Shown piece by piece: positions 34,895-43,331 of a stretch of DNA of 64,000 nucleotides. Position 1 is the first letter of the stretch. The number at the start of each line of letters is the position of its first letter. The notes under the pieces were generated by a model, which was not told the DNA's origin, ran no database searches, and worked only from the letters and a program-made list of their open reading frames with translations. Source of the DNA: an uncultured Aquimarina sp. (GTDB lineage: Bacteria; Bacteroidota; Bacteroidia; Flavobacteriales; Flavobacteriaceae). The stretch spans positions 92,140 through 156,139 of the forward strand of contig CANNCQ010000001.1 of the NCBI GenBank assembly GCA_947503135.1. Reading direction: 5' to 3'. The position numbers and the translations under genes were made by a program.

Positions 34895-34955
34895 TTGACA
34901 ACATTTATTCAATAAAAACTAAATAAAACATCAAAATATATTTATATGTTGTCAA
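34895..34955. promoter_or_regulatory. Inverted-repeat operator between divergent regulators
   Basis: TTGACAACAT (34895-34904) and ATGTTGTCAA (34946-34955) are a perfect 10-bp inverted pair with 41 bases between. They sit in an AT-rich region between two divergent DNA-binding genes, where a looped or two-site operator would be expected. Confidence 0.6.
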
Positions 34956-35049
34956 ATATAGTTATTATTGCACTTCAATTAACATAAAATGTGAAATAAA
35001 TTGTTTTGTGATTCAAGAAAACAAGTAACCAATAAACCAAAATGTATTA

Positions 35050-35748
35050 ATGAAAGAAAAATCTGAGTATGAGGAAATCGATTTAAAGTTTGTAAAAGCT
35101 GTAGATGAAATTATTGCTGTAAATTCAGAGTTAGGTATTAAACCCAATAACGATAGTTTAATAGGAAAAGAAGTATATCCGACTAATAGAAGTATTATTT
35201 CGGCGGTAAGAAGTAAATCAAAACATATTCCTCATTTAGCAATAATCAATTTTGCAAAGCGCTTTAATGTTGATATGAATTATTTCTATGCGGATAGGCC
35301 ATTACAATATTTGCCTCCAACAATCACCAATATCACAGTAAAGGGCAATGGTATTCATAGTACGGGAAGTAATACCACTAATATAAATGCAGGTAAAGGA
35401 AAAATTAAAGGGATTCATACAGCAGAGTCTGGATCAAAGAATACATTAGTAGAAGTTGTAGAGGTGAATACGATGATCAATAATTTCATATCTCAAATTG
35501 ATACAGAACGTGTTCAACAATTCCTTACTATCATCTCAAAGATTCAAGTTGAAAATAAAGCGTCAGCTAAAAAACTTGAGAAAATGCTTCAGGAGAAATC
35601 TTTAGAGCTAAAAGAGATTAGAACTTCTTTTAAGGAAGAAATGCAATCAGTAAGATTCGAATTAAAGGAAACAAGAGTAAAACTTGATGATGCCCTCAAA
35701 AGCGAAGTCACATTACTTAAAAAGTTATTAGAGGAAAAAAATAAATGA
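35050..35748 (+). CDS. Phage-repressor-like regulator with coiled coil (232 aa)
   Basis: Residues 1-90 resemble a helix-turn-helix domain (NRSIISAVRSKSKHIPHLAI, then NFAKRFNVDMNYFYAD), as in Bacteroidota phage-type repressors. A Gly/Asn/Thr-rich middle (about 95-130) leads to a long coiled coil to the C-terminus (LEKMLQEKSLELKEIRTSF). No protease or LexA-like domain is present. It overlaps the next gene by 4 bases and leads toward the recombinase, so it likely governs excision or integration. Confidence 0.75.
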   Translation: MKEKSEYEEIDLKFVKAVDEIIAVNSELGIKPNNDSLIGKEVYPTNRSIISAVRSKSKHIPHLAIINFAKRFNVDMNYFYADRPLQYLPPTITNITVKGNGIHSTGSNTTNINAGKGKIKGIHTAESGSKNTLVEVVEVNTMINNFISQIDTERVQQFLTIISKIQVENKASAKKLEKMLQEKSLELKEIRTSFKEEMQSVRFELKETRVKLDDALKSEVTLLKKLLEEKNK

Positions 35749-36023
35749 GTGATACAAATCAAATAATAGCTAATGTATCTCACGAGAGATTATCGTTAAA
35801 AGAAAAGCAGATGATTGAAATGATACGAAACGAAAAGTTTCAATCATTAAAAATTATAAAAAAGAACGGTCGTATTGATATGATTGAGGGAGTTGAGCGG
35901 GTGGAAGAACGACAACGTATTGTTGATATTCTAAGGGAGCATAACTATCAGAATATTGAAATAAAGCAGAGCGATGGACATATTGTTCATATAAGCAGGA
36001 CTGTAAAAATAAAGGTTAAGTAA
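35745..36023 (+). CDS. Small protein (92 aa), unknown
   Basis: A helical start (SLKEKQMIEMIRNEKFQSLK) is followed by two similar beta-hairpin-like units (IIKKNGRIDMIEG and IEIKQSDGHIVHIS). It is coupled to the repressor-like gene by a 4-base overlap. The IxxKxxGxIxxI pattern repeats in the two halves, hinting at an internal duplication. A MerR-like excisionase role is possible but not supported by a clear motif. Confidence 0.72.
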   Translation: MSDTNQIIANVSHERLSLKEKQMIEMIRNEKFQSLKIIKKNGRIDMIEGVERVEERQRIVDILREHNYQNIEIKQSDGHIVHISRTVKIKVK

Positions 36024-36144
36024 GCCAAGACATCGATAGGTTTGGTGATTAAAAATTTCAAAGCTAAACTATGAGACCATAAGGGTCATTATTTCAGATT
36101 TGATTGTAACCAAAAATACTGGAGCAATTGATTAAGAAATTAAA

Positions 36145-36318
36145 ATGTCAAAATCAATTGTAGTAAACCCACTACAAAAAGAGAAGAATTATAATGTGCA
36201 ATGGTTGAGAACCTTTGAAGGTTTTGAAGACTATTCAGAAGAACAAGCTGAAAGAGAATTAATTAGTCTGAAGGGACTTTCTGAAATTATTTGTCAGCAT
36301 TTATTAAATACCAGTTAG
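36145..36318 (+). CDS. Small protein preceding the recombinase (57 aa)
   Basis: The frame opens with MSKSIVVNPLQKEKNYNVQW and ends 1 base before the recombinase ATG, so the two are very likely translated together. It is acidic toward the C-terminus with no membrane segment. Small genes in this place often serve as accessory or directionality factors for serine recombinases; that role is inferred. Confidence 0.6.
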   Translation: MSKSIVVNPLQKEKNYNVQWLRTFEGFEDYSEEQAERELISLKGLSEIICQHLLNTS

Positions 36319-36319
36319 A

Positions 36320-37957
36320 ATGAAAGATTTATCGCAATTCAATCAGTTTGTCAAAGCAGACAAAGGTCAAAAATTAAAAACAGACGGTAAAGCGGTTATT
36401 TATACGCGTGTTTCCACAAAAGAACAGGCTGATAATAATGCTAGTCTTGAAACACAATTAAAGTATTGTAAACAGCTCGCCGAAAAAAAAGGTTTAGAAG
36501 TGATTGAATACTTTGGAGGAACTTATGAGTCTGCTAAAAGTGACGAGCGTAAAGAGTTTAAGAAAATGCTCAACTACGTAAAACGTAGAAATAATATAGG
36601 GTATATTATCGTTTATTCTTATGATCGATTCTCAAGAACTGGCGCAAATAGTGCTTATATCAGCGACCAACTTAAAAAACAAGGAATTGTAACTATTTCT
36701 GCTACTCAAGAAGTTGATACCTCTACTAGTGCGGGTTCTTTTCAACAAAACTTATTTTATATGTTTTCTCAGTTTGATAATGAATTGAGACGAGATAAGT
36801 CTGTTTCTGGAATGCAAGAAAAATTACGTAAAGGTCATTGGACATGGGCAATCCCACTTGGATATACAAATACTAATCCAGGAAAAGGGAACACACCTAA
36901 TTTAGTAATTACAAAAGAAGGAAAATTATTAAAAAATGCCTTTTTATGGAAAGCAAATGCTAATATGTCTCATGTTGAAATTGCTGAAAAACTCCAAAAA
37001 AAAGGACTTAAAATTAACGATAGACGCTTAAGTGATTTATTCAGAAACCCCTTTTATTGTGGTTTAATTGTAAGCAGTCTTATACCTAATGAAATTATTG
37101 AAGGAAAACATCCGTCATTAATAAGTCGTGAGATATTCCTAAAAATTCATAACCTACTTAATTCGGCTGAAGAAACTAGAAAGTATTGCATAGAGGATGA
37201 AAATTTACCTTTAAAAACTTTTTTGAAATCAACAACTTGTGGAACACCATATACAGGATACATTGTAAAGAAAAAAGGACTTTATTATTATAAAAATCGC
37301 CGTAAGGGGAGTAAGGAGAATAGAAGTGCTAAAAAGTTACATGAAGAGTTTTTGGAATTACTCAAAAAGTATACTTTAAAAGATAAAAAGTTTGTTGCAC
37401 CTTTAAAAATAATGCTAAATGATGCTTTTGTGAGTATGAATAAGGAGTCTATTGAAGATAGTAAAAGATTTATCAAGGAAATTTCAGGACTTGAATTAAA
37501 GCTTGACAGATTAGAAGAGCGCTATGTATTTGAAGAGATTAATAAGTCTCAATATGATAAATTTAGAAGTAAGTTATTGACCGAAATTAACGAAAAGAAG
37601 AAAAATCTATCTACTAGTACTTTTGATAGTTCGAACCTCAAAAAAGCAATAAGCATAGCGCTTAAATATGCACTCGATCTACCGCTATTATGGAGTTCAG
37701 GGAATATTGAAACTAAAAGAAAACTTCAATATATGATCTTTCCAGAGGGTTTAGGGTATGACTTCCAAAATAAGCGAGTTCGAACTTTTAGAGTGAATTC
37801 AATTTTTGCTCAAATAGCCTGTTTATCAGATAGGTTAGATGTAAATAAAAACGGGAACTTTCAAAATAATATTGAAAATTCCCGTTTGGTGAGCCCTGAA
37901 GGATTCGAACCTTCGACCGCCTCCTTAGAAGGGAGGTGCTCTATCCAGCTGAGCTAA
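36320..37957 (+). CDS. Large serine recombinase (integrase)
   Basis: The N-terminal resolvase domain starts at about residue 23 (KAVIYTRVSTKEQADNN, catalytic Ser32), with further resolvase motifs at IIVYSYDRFSRTG. A recombinase domain follows at about 190-290, then a region where the zinc ribbon should be (TTCGTPYTGYIVKKKGLYYY). Only one of the usual four cysteines remains there. A coiled-coil segment with ELKLDRLEERY precedes the end. The last 25 residues (from LVSPEGFEPST) are antisense to the tRNA-Arg gene, so the frame runs into the presumed insertion site. It would catalyse integration and excision. Confidence 0.88.
   Translation: MKDLSQFNQFVKADKGQKLKTDGKAVIYTRVSTKEQADNNASLETQLKYCKQLAEKKGLEVIEYFGGTYESAKSDERKEFKKMLNYVKRRNNIGYIIVYSYDRFSRTGANSAYISDQLKKQGIVTISATQEVDTSTSAGSFQQNLFYMFSQFDNELRRDKSVSGMQEKLRKGHWTWAIPLGYTNTNPGKGNTPNLVITKEGKLLKNAFLWKANANMSHVEIAEKLQKKGLKINDRRLSDLFRNPFYCGLIVSSLIPNEIIEGKHPSLISREIFLKIHNLLNSAEETRKYCIEDENLPLKTFLKSTTCGTPYTGYIVKKKGLYYYKNRRKGSKENRSAKKLHEEFLELLKKYTLKDKKFVAPLKIMLNDAFVSMNKESIEDSKRFIKEISGLELKLDRLEERYVFEEINKSQYDKFRSKLLTEINEKKKNLSTSTFDSSNLKKAISIALKYALDLPLLWSSGNIETKRKLQYMIFPEGLGYDFQNKRVRTFRVNSIFAQIACLSDRLDVNKNGNFQNNIENSRLVSPEGFEPSTASLEGRCSIQLS
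37850..37886 (-). terminator. Terminator of the tRNA operon
   Basis: On the minus strand, directly after the tRNA-Arg CCA end, AACGGGAATTTTCAA pairs with TTGAAAGTTCCCGTT across a 7-base loop and is followed by TTTATTT. The hairpin lies inside the recombinase reading frame. Confidence 0.8.
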
Positions 37958-37963
37958 GAGCCC
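37887..37963 (-). tRNA. tRNA-Arg (anticodon TCT)
   Basis: The minus strand folds as a cloverleaf starting GGGCTCTTAGCTCAGC. The anticodon stem CCTCC/GGAGG carries loop CTTCTAA with anticodon TCT. The T arm has GGTTCGAATCC and the CCA end is encoded. Its 3' end borders the mobile element. Confidence 0.95.
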
Positions 37964-37992
37964 GTAATTTTAAAGTTGTTACGACAACTGTG

Positions 37993-38067
37993 TCGGGGTG
38001 GCAGGATTCGAACCTGCGACCTCCTCGTCCCAAACGAGGCGCGATGACCGGGCTACGCTACACCCCG
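37993..38067 (-). tRNA. tRNA-Pro (anticodon TGG)
   Basis: The acceptor stem CGGGGTG pairs with CACCCCG. The anticodon stem CCTCG/CGAGG carries loop TTTGGGA, giving TGG. The T arm has GGTTCGAATCC. CCA is not encoded; the discriminator A is followed by CAC. Confidence 0.95.
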
Positions 38068-38102
38068 AGGTGTAAATTATATCATAAAAGATATAAAAAA
38101 AC

Positions 38103-38189
38103 TGGCGGAGAGACAGGGACTCGAACCCTGGCGACACTTGCGCGTCGACAGATTAGCAATCTGCTCCATTACCACTCTGGCACCTCTCC
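38103..38189 (-). tRNA. tRNA-Ser (anticodon GCT)
   Basis: The 87-base gene has the long variable arm of tRNA-Ser. The anticodon loop TTGCTAA gives GCT, the T arm has GGTTCGAGTCC, and GCCA is encoded at the 3' end. It is the first gene of the Ser-Pro-Arg set. Confidence 0.95.
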
Positions 38190-38225
38190 ATTATTTAAGA
38201 ACTTGCTTCCTTTTCAAAGCGGTTG

Positions 38226-38257
38226 CAAAAATATAAAAATCTATTGATTAGCTGCAA
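38226..38257 (-). promoter_or_regulatory. Probable promoter of the tRNA cluster
   Basis: On the minus strand TTG (38255-38257) and TATTTTTG (38226-38233) are 21 bases apart, close to the Bacteroidota pattern of 19. The first tRNA begins 36 bases downstream. Confidence 0.5.
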
Positions 38258-38298
38258 CAAAAAATGATTTTTTTTTATTTTTTTTGAAATTAGTATTG

Positions 38299-39264
38299 TT
38301 AATATTTAATACCGGCTTGTTTAAGAGCTAAATCTAAATAGGTTGAGAGTTCAATACTATTTTTGTGACTCATAATATTACTTTCGTTTTTTCGGTTTAT
38401 AAATAAATCTTGAAAGTGTTTAGCTTCAAATTCATAACCAGATCCTTCATAATGTTTTTCATAGTGAAATATTTCTCCTGAATTAGAAGTTATTGATAAT
38501 GATGCAGGAGAGAAATAGTTAGGTCCCAAAGTAGCTGTTCCATTTTCAAATTCAATATACAACGCATTTGAACTTTGTTTTTTAAAAGATGAAGTTAAAA
38601 CAGCTTTTTTATCATTGTAAATAAATTCAAGGGTACACTGCATGTCCACACCGGTAGTTCCAATTTCAGCAACTGTATTTATGATTTCGGGTAGTCCTAA
38701 TAGGCGTAAACAAACGAATATGTTATATATGCCTATGTCCAATAATGTACCGCCTCCTAAAGATTTATTAATTAATCGATGATTAGGATTAGTAATAGGA
38801 GCTACAAAACAAAAATCAGCCTCTATTTTTTTTACATTACCGTAAGCTTTATTTTTTACAATAGTTTCAAGTTTATTGAAATTAGGTAAAAAAGCAGTCC
38901 ACATTCCTTCCATTAATAGGGTATCATTTGCTTTAGCAATAGCGCAGAGGGCTTTTACTTGCTGTGCGTTCATGCCTATAGGTTTTTCACACAAAACAGC
39001 TTTACCGCGTTCCAAACACATTTTAGAGTGTTCGTAATGATAAACATGAGGTGTAGCGATATATACGATTTCCACATCGGGGTCGTTGGCTAATTTTTCA
39101 TAATTGCCATAACTAATATCGGCATCATGTTTTTTGCTAAAAGTAACGGCGGTATCAATATTCCTGCTAGCAACAGCCCTTAAGTTAGCGTTATTTACTA
39201 GCTTTAAAGCATTTGCAAAAGTGTTGGCTATAGTGCCTAGGCCAATAATTCCCCAATGTACCAT
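38299..39264 (-). CDS. Gfo/Idh/MocA-family oxidoreductase
   Basis: A Rossmann fold opens the protein (GIIGLGTIANTFANAL), followed by the family motif VYIATPHVYH and the catalytic lysine in the EKP motif (AVLCEKPIGMNA). The C-terminal domain is the usual beta-sheet half. Members oxidise or reduce sugars or trans-dihydrodiols with NAD(P). I start at ATG 39264 (MVHWGIIGLG), which fits the family start and lies 3 bases after the preceding gene's stop; an ATG 12 bases upstream is the alternative. The substrate cannot be told. Confidence 0.9.
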   Translation of the reverse strand: MVHWGIIGLGTIANTFANALKLVNNANLRAVASRNIDTAVTFSKKHDADISYGNYEKLANDPDVEIVYIATPHVYHYEHSKMCLERGKAVLCEKPIGMNAQQVKALCAIAKANDTLLMEGMWTAFLPNFNKLETIVKNKAYGNVKKIEADFCFVAPITNPNHRLINKSLGGGTLLDIGIYNIFVCLRLLGLPEIINTVAEIGTTGVDMQCTLEFIYNDKKAVLTSSFKKQSSNALYIEFENGTATLGPNYFSPASLSITSNSGEIFHYEKHYEGSGYEFEAKHFQDLFINRKNESNIMSHKNSIELSTYLDLALKQAGIKY

Positions 39265-39266
39265 AG

Positions 39267-39818
39267 TTACTTCCATTTAATACCGCAACCAATACTTGGT
39301 AATTGTGGTGATGTAGATTTTCCTGTAGCCAAAATTTCGTCTAAAGCATTGGCAAGGTCTTTACCTGTTGCAACTCCCATATTAGGTCTTGTTTCATCAA
39401 ACCTTCCGCGATAAGCTAATTTTAAATTTTCATCGTAAACATAAATGTCAGGAGTACAGGCAGCATCATAAGCTTTTGCAACACTTTGATCTTCATCGTA
39501 TAGATAAGGGAAAGTATACCCATTAGCTATAGCAACATCAGTCATTAATTCGGGCGCATCATCTGGGTAATTTTCAATATCGTTACTGCTAATAGCAATA
39601 AAAGAAACACCTAAAGCTTGATATGAATTCGCTAATTCTGCTAAAGCAGAATTTATATGATGTACAAAAGGACAATGATTACAAATGAAAAGTATTACCG
39701 TTGCGGCATCACTTTTCAATTCTTGTAGGCTAACTTTCGTATTTGTTACGGTATTTAATAATTCAAATTCAGGAGCTGTGCTTCCTAATGGAATCATTTG
39801 AGACTCTGTTGCGGCCAT
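39267..39818 (-). CDS. Thioredoxin-fold redoxin (AhpC/TSA-like), 183 aa
   Basis: The fold signature is clear: APEFELLNTVTNTKVSLQEL, then the active site FICNHCPFVHH with a CxxC pair, and the late strand TPDIYVYDENLKLAYRGRFD with the cis-Pro region. The family has peroxide- or disulphide-reducing members; the exact substrate is unknown. No signal peptide, so it is cytoplasmic. It lies upstream of the oxidoreductase gene on the same strand. Confidence 0.9.
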   Translation of the reverse strand: MAATESQMIPLGSTAPEFELLNTVTNTKVSLQELKSDAATVILFICNHCPFVHHINSALAELANSYQALGVSFIAISSNDIENYPDDAPELMTDVAIANGYTFPYLYDEDQSVAKAYDAACTPDIYVYDENLKLAYRGRFDETRPNMGVATGKDLANALDEILATGKSTSPQLPSIGCGIKWK

Positions 39819-39951
39819 AATTAATTTTTTAATGAAATTACAAAAGTATACTTAAACGATAACTATAAAAATAAACTTGTTTTTCTAAGGGGTATACCTA
39901 AAATAAAGTAGTATTTTTGTAGCCTTAAATTTCAAAAGCGTTAAAGATTTT

Positions 39952-41451
39952 ATGGTTGAAGGTAAACCCAAAATTAAAGAGTTATATCCTTATCAAAAAG
40001 AAGATATAGACAAAATCTTTAAGAAAATAAATTCAAAGCCTAATGGGTATAATTTATGTTATCAACTACCCACAGGTGGAGGGAAAACAGTAGTTTTTTC
40101 TGAAATTGTAAGGCGTTATATCCAAGAGCAGAATAAGAAAGTACTTATTCTAACACATAGGATTGAGCTTTGTAACCAAACTTCTAAAATGTTAGAGGGC
40201 TTTGGTGTTACAAGTAAAGTAATAAATAGTAAAGTAAAAGAAATACCCAACGAGGACGATTACACTTGTTTTGTGGCAATGGTGGAAACATTGAATAATC
40301 GTTTAAACGAAGAAAAAGTTGAGTTTAATAACCTAGGAATGGTTATTATTGATGAAGCTCACTACAATTCATTTAGGAAATTATTCCGTCATTTCGAAAA
40401 CTGTTTTATACTTGGAGTTACTGCTACACCGTTGAGTAGTAACATTAAAATGCCGATGAAAGATAGTTACCGTGAGCTTATTTGTGGACAACCTATATCT
40501 AGTTTAATTGAGCAAGGCTTCCTTTCGAATGCCATAACTTATTCTTACGATGTAGGGTTGAGTACATTGAAAATAGGTATTAATGGTGATTATACCGTTA
40601 AATCTTCTGAAGATTTGTATTCGAATGCTTTTATGCAAGAAAAGCTATTGTATGCTTATGAGCAAAAAGCAAAAAATAAAAAAACGCTTATTTTTAATAA
40701 CGGTATAAACACTTCGTTACAAGTGTACGAAACGTTTAAAATGGCAGGATATGACGTGCGCCATTTAGATAATACCAATAGTAAACAAGAGCGTAGAGCT
40801 ATTTTGCAATGGTTTCACGAAACACCAAATGCAATACTTAGTTCAGTAGGTATTCTAACTACAGGTTTTGATGAGCCTTCCATTGAGGCTATTATTTTAA
40901 ACAGAGCAACAAAATCTTTAACCCTTTATTTTCAAATGATTGGTAGGGGATCAAGAGCGCTTCCAGGAAAAAAAGAATTTAGTGTAATTGATTTAGGTAA
41001 TAATGCCGCTCGATTAGGACTGTGGAATTCTGACGTAGATTGGCAACGTATTTTTAGATTACCAGATTACTATTTAGAAAACTTAGTAACTGACGATGAA
41101 ATTGAACGACAGTTTAAATACGTTATGCCTCCTCATGTGCGCGAGCAGTTTGCAAATACAGAAGAAGTGTTTTTTGATATTAAAAAAGAATACGATTACA
41201 TAGTGAATAATGGGGAGAAATCTAAAATGGTTTTAGAACGCTCCATTGATCAGCATGCACAAATGTGTGTCGAAAATAGCGAAGATGTATTTGATGCACG
41301 TATTCTTTCTAAATTGTTAAATGAAGATATTGAATACAGAGTGCGAATGTATTCGTACTGTATTAGTAATAGTACTAAAAATTACCGTTCTTGGCTAGAG
41401 GAGGATTATATGCGGAAATTACGCTTAAGAATAAACGCTATAATGGCTTAG
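39952..41451 (+). CDS. DEAD/DEAH-box SF2 helicase (SSL2-like), 499 aa
   Basis: Motif I is LPTGGGKTVVF (about residue 40), motif II VIIDEAHYNSF, motif III GVTATPL, and motif VI QMIGRGSRALPGK. The layout matches compact SSL2/RecQ-like DNA or RNA helicases common as single genes in Flavobacteriia. No nuclease domain is attached and no partner gene is next to it, so I do not call it defence. It is convergent with trmD, and a shared hairpin ends its transcript. Confidence 0.9.
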   Translation: MVEGKPKIKELYPYQKEDIDKIFKKINSKPNGYNLCYQLPTGGGKTVVFSEIVRRYIQEQNKKVLILTHRIELCNQTSKMLEGFGVTSKVINSKVKEIPNEDDYTCFVAMVETLNNRLNEEKVEFNNLGMVIIDEAHYNSFRKLFRHFENCFILGVTATPLSSNIKMPMKDSYRELICGQPISSLIEQGFLSNAITYSYDVGLSTLKIGINGDYTVKSSEDLYSNAFMQEKLLYAYEQKAKNKKTLIFNNGINTSLQVYETFKMAGYDVRHLDNTNSKQERRAILQWFHETPNAILSSVGILTTGFDEPSIEAIILNRATKSLTLYFQMIGRGSRALPGKKEFSVIDLGNNAARLGLWNSDVDWQRIFRLPDYYLENLVTDDEIERQFKYVMPPHVREQFANTEEVFFDIKKEYDYIVNNGEKSKMVLERSIDQHAQMCVENSEDVFDARILSKLLNEDIEYRVRMYSYCISNSTKNYRSWLEEDYMRKLRLRINAIMA

Positions 41452-41479
41452 GTTAATTCCGAAAAGAAATATACTAAGG

Positions 41480-41519
41480 ACCTGATTTATTCGTCTAATA
41501 AATCAGGTCTTCTTTTTTT
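41480..41519 (+). terminator. Terminator of the helicase gene, overlapping the trmD 3' end
   Basis: GACCTGATTTATT and AATAAATCAGGTC form a 13-bp stem with a 5-base loop, followed by TCTTCTTTTTTT on the plus strand. The stem includes the last codons of trmD. Confidence 0.8.
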
Positions 41520-42164
41520 AGTGTGTTGGTATGCTTGCTCTTCACGCCAAGCTTCAATTTTAGGAAAATTACCAGAGGTAAGTACTTCAGGAACTTTCCA
41601 ACCTTTATAATCTGCAGGACGTGTGTATATAGGTGGTGCTAATAAATTATCTTGAAAGGAATCCGTTAAAGCACTAGTTTCATTACCTAGCACACCAGGA
41701 ATTAAACGAATGATGGAGTCACATAAAATAATTCCTCCAAGTTCACCACCAGACAATACATAATCACCAATCGAAATTTCTTTCGTAATAAATTGATCCC
41801 TTACACGTTGATCCACGCCTTTGTAATGTCCACAAAGAATGATGATGTTTTTCAATAGCGAAATGCTATTTGCCATACCTTGGTTTAGCGTTTCTCCATC
41901 GGGAGTCATGTAAATAATTTCATCGTAACTGCGAGCGGCTTTAAGTTCCGAAATACACTTGTCAATAGGCTCTATCATCATTACCATTCCAGCGCCTCCG
42001 CCGAATTGATAATCGTCAATTTGGCGGTAATTATCAGTTACATAATCTCTTAAATTATGAAAGTGAACTTCAACTAATCCTTTTTCTATGGAGCGTTTCA
42101 TAATTGAAGCTTCAAAAGGGCTTCTCATTAACTCAGGCACTACGCTTATAATATCTATTCTCAT
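41487..42164 (-). CDS. trmD: tRNA (guanine-37-N1)-methyltransferase
   Basis: TrmD hallmarks are present: [20 protein letters not shown] at the start, [13 protein letters not shown], the trefoil-knot AdoMet region [13 protein letters not shown], and [11 protein letters not shown]. At 225 aa it has normal length. It methylates G37 next to the anticodon and prevents frameshifting. The next gene on the strand lies 8 bases upstream, so they may be co-transcribed. The last codons lie in the helicase terminator stem. Confidence 0.96.
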   Translation of the reverse strand: MRIDIISVVPELMRSPFEASIMKRSIEKGLVEVHFHNLRDYVTDNYRQIDDYQFGGGAGMVMMIEPIDKCISELKAARSYDEIIYMTPDGETLNQGMANSISLLKNIIILCGHYKGVDQRVRDQFITKEISIGDYVLSGGELGGIILCDSIIRLIPGVLGNETSALTDSFQDNLLAPPIYTRPADYKGWKVPEVLTSGNFPKIEAWREEQAYQHTKKRRPDLLDE

Positions 42165-42172
42165 AGGTGTTT

Positions 42173-43243
42173 TTAATATCCAGATTCTTCTTTATGATGC
42201 TGGTAATTTTTTTTAATAAAATTAAAACCTGTTTCTAAAATTTCACCCATAGTTTCACACTTTTTAAATTTTGATAAGTAGCTAAACGAGTACAAATCAT
42301 TTTTAAGTTGAATAATTTTTTCAGGAGTAGAAATATGATCTTCTTTAATACATTCAAGTAAGCGTTCGGTTCTTTTATGAGTGTTTAAAAAACGTTTTGC
42401 AAAAATAGAACGTTCTTCCTTTTGATATTGAAAAACGGAAGACAAATCTAGACGATCGTTAATAATATTCATTATAGGAAAATTCTCTTTAAAAAATTGT
42501 GGTTGATATACTTTTAAATTTCCTTCGAAACACTGCTGGTCAAAATCAATAGCTCTAACAGTATATTTAACATGATCAAAATCGTGTGTAGGTACTACCA
42601 CATAGTTATACGATCGCATATCACCCAATAATCTTAGTTGACAACGTTCATTAAACTTCACGAATTCTTTAGCTATTTGCGCTTGAGCTTGTGCGCTTAA
42701 ATCGGGTAAAAAATCTTTAATAAAAGTATCTCCAGGAATTCCAACAATATGTTCTTCTATTAGGGTATTTTGAAACACTAAAAAATTAATACGATGTGGC
42801 GAGAATATGTGTTCTAATTCTAATCCATATACTCGTGAAGCATCAGCTTTTTTAACATAAAAATGCGAATAGTTATCATTTAATATATTTCGAATTTTAA
42901 CTCTGAAGGGTTTGGAGTTTCCAAACGTGCAATAATCAATAGCATCAATACTCAAAAACTCAATAATGTCTTGATTTCCATCAGAATGTAGAATACTATA
43001 CACTTGTTTTAAGTTTTCGTCGATCTCACGGCGCTCAAATTCATTGTAATATACGCTAACCCACAAGGTGTCTACATCATTTTTATCAAACACACTTACA
43101 CTTCCGCTAAAACGTAGTAAATCATCATAAAAAACAGAAAGTTTTGATAGTCGATTGTACTTTTTTAGATAGGCTTCTAAATTATTATTTATAGCGTAAG
43201 TAGGTTTTTTTTGTGATAAAAGCTTCTCTTTTTCCATCTTCAC
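42173..43243 (-). CDS. Conserved-looking hypothetical protein (356 aa)
   Basis: The protein is soluble, mixed alpha/beta, with no signal peptide. Segments such as [20 protein letters not shown] and [13 protein letters not shown] resemble the catalytic and metal loops of kinase-like folds (an N then a D in an xDFD setting), but no clear ATP-binding loop is seen. It precedes trmD by 8 bases. Function unknown; a divergent kinase-like fold is a weak guess. TATATTTG, a -7-like element, lies just before its ATG. Confidence 0.8.
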   Translation of the reverse strand: MKMEKEKLLSQKKPTYAINNNLEAYLKKYNRLSKLSVFYDDLLRFSGSVSVFDKNDVDTLWVSVYYNEFERREIDENLKQVYSILHSDGNQDIIEFLSIDAIDYCTFGNSKPFRVKIRNILNDNYSHFYVKKADASRVYGLELEHIFSPHRINFLVFQNTLIEEHIVGIPGDTFIKDFLPDLSAQAQAQIAKEFVKFNERCQLRLLGDMRSYNYVVVPTHDFDHVKYTVRAIDFDQQCFEGNLKVYQPQFFKENFPIMNIINDRLDLSSVFQYQKEERSIFAKRFLNTHKRTERLLECIKEDHISTPEKIIQLKNDLYSFSYLSKFKKCETMGEILETGFNFIKKNYQHHKEESGY

Positions 43244-43331
43244 AAATATAGTAACTAAGAAACTGAATATATTAATATAAAAAAAAGTAAATTTGTTTTT
43301 TAAATCATTACAAATTTAACCGTTTATTTTA

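Larger units (their letters stand above)
1..37886. mobile_element. Integrated mobile element, right-hand part
   Basis: A block of non-housekeeping genes runs from the left window edge to the tRNA cluster near 37.9 kb. It carries a large serine recombinase at the tRNA-proximal end, divergent regulators, a replication-like protein, structural-looking membrane proteins, an FtsK/HerA-like ATPase and three defence cassettes. The 1-31 kb part looks richer in GC by eye than the chromosome to its right and alone contains the GCTTTCGCGAAAGC palindrome. The left end lies outside the window, so no duplicated attachment site can be seen. Treating 1-31 kb and 31-38 kb as one element is an inference. Confidence 0.65.

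Noticed and set aside
31376..37886. The right part of the element as a separate mobile element
   Set aside because: The composition differs from 1-31 kb, but there is no second recombinase or boundary repeat, so I keep one element while noting the doubt.
37888..38247. Plus-strand frames through the tRNA cluster that seem to code for protein (SPEGFEPSTASLEGR)
   Set aside because: This is the well-known false translation of the antisense strand of tRNA genes; the cloverleaf folds are clear.
39952..41451. The SSL2-like helicase as a defence gene
   Set aside because: It stands alone among housekeeping genes outside the mobile element and has no nuclease or partner.
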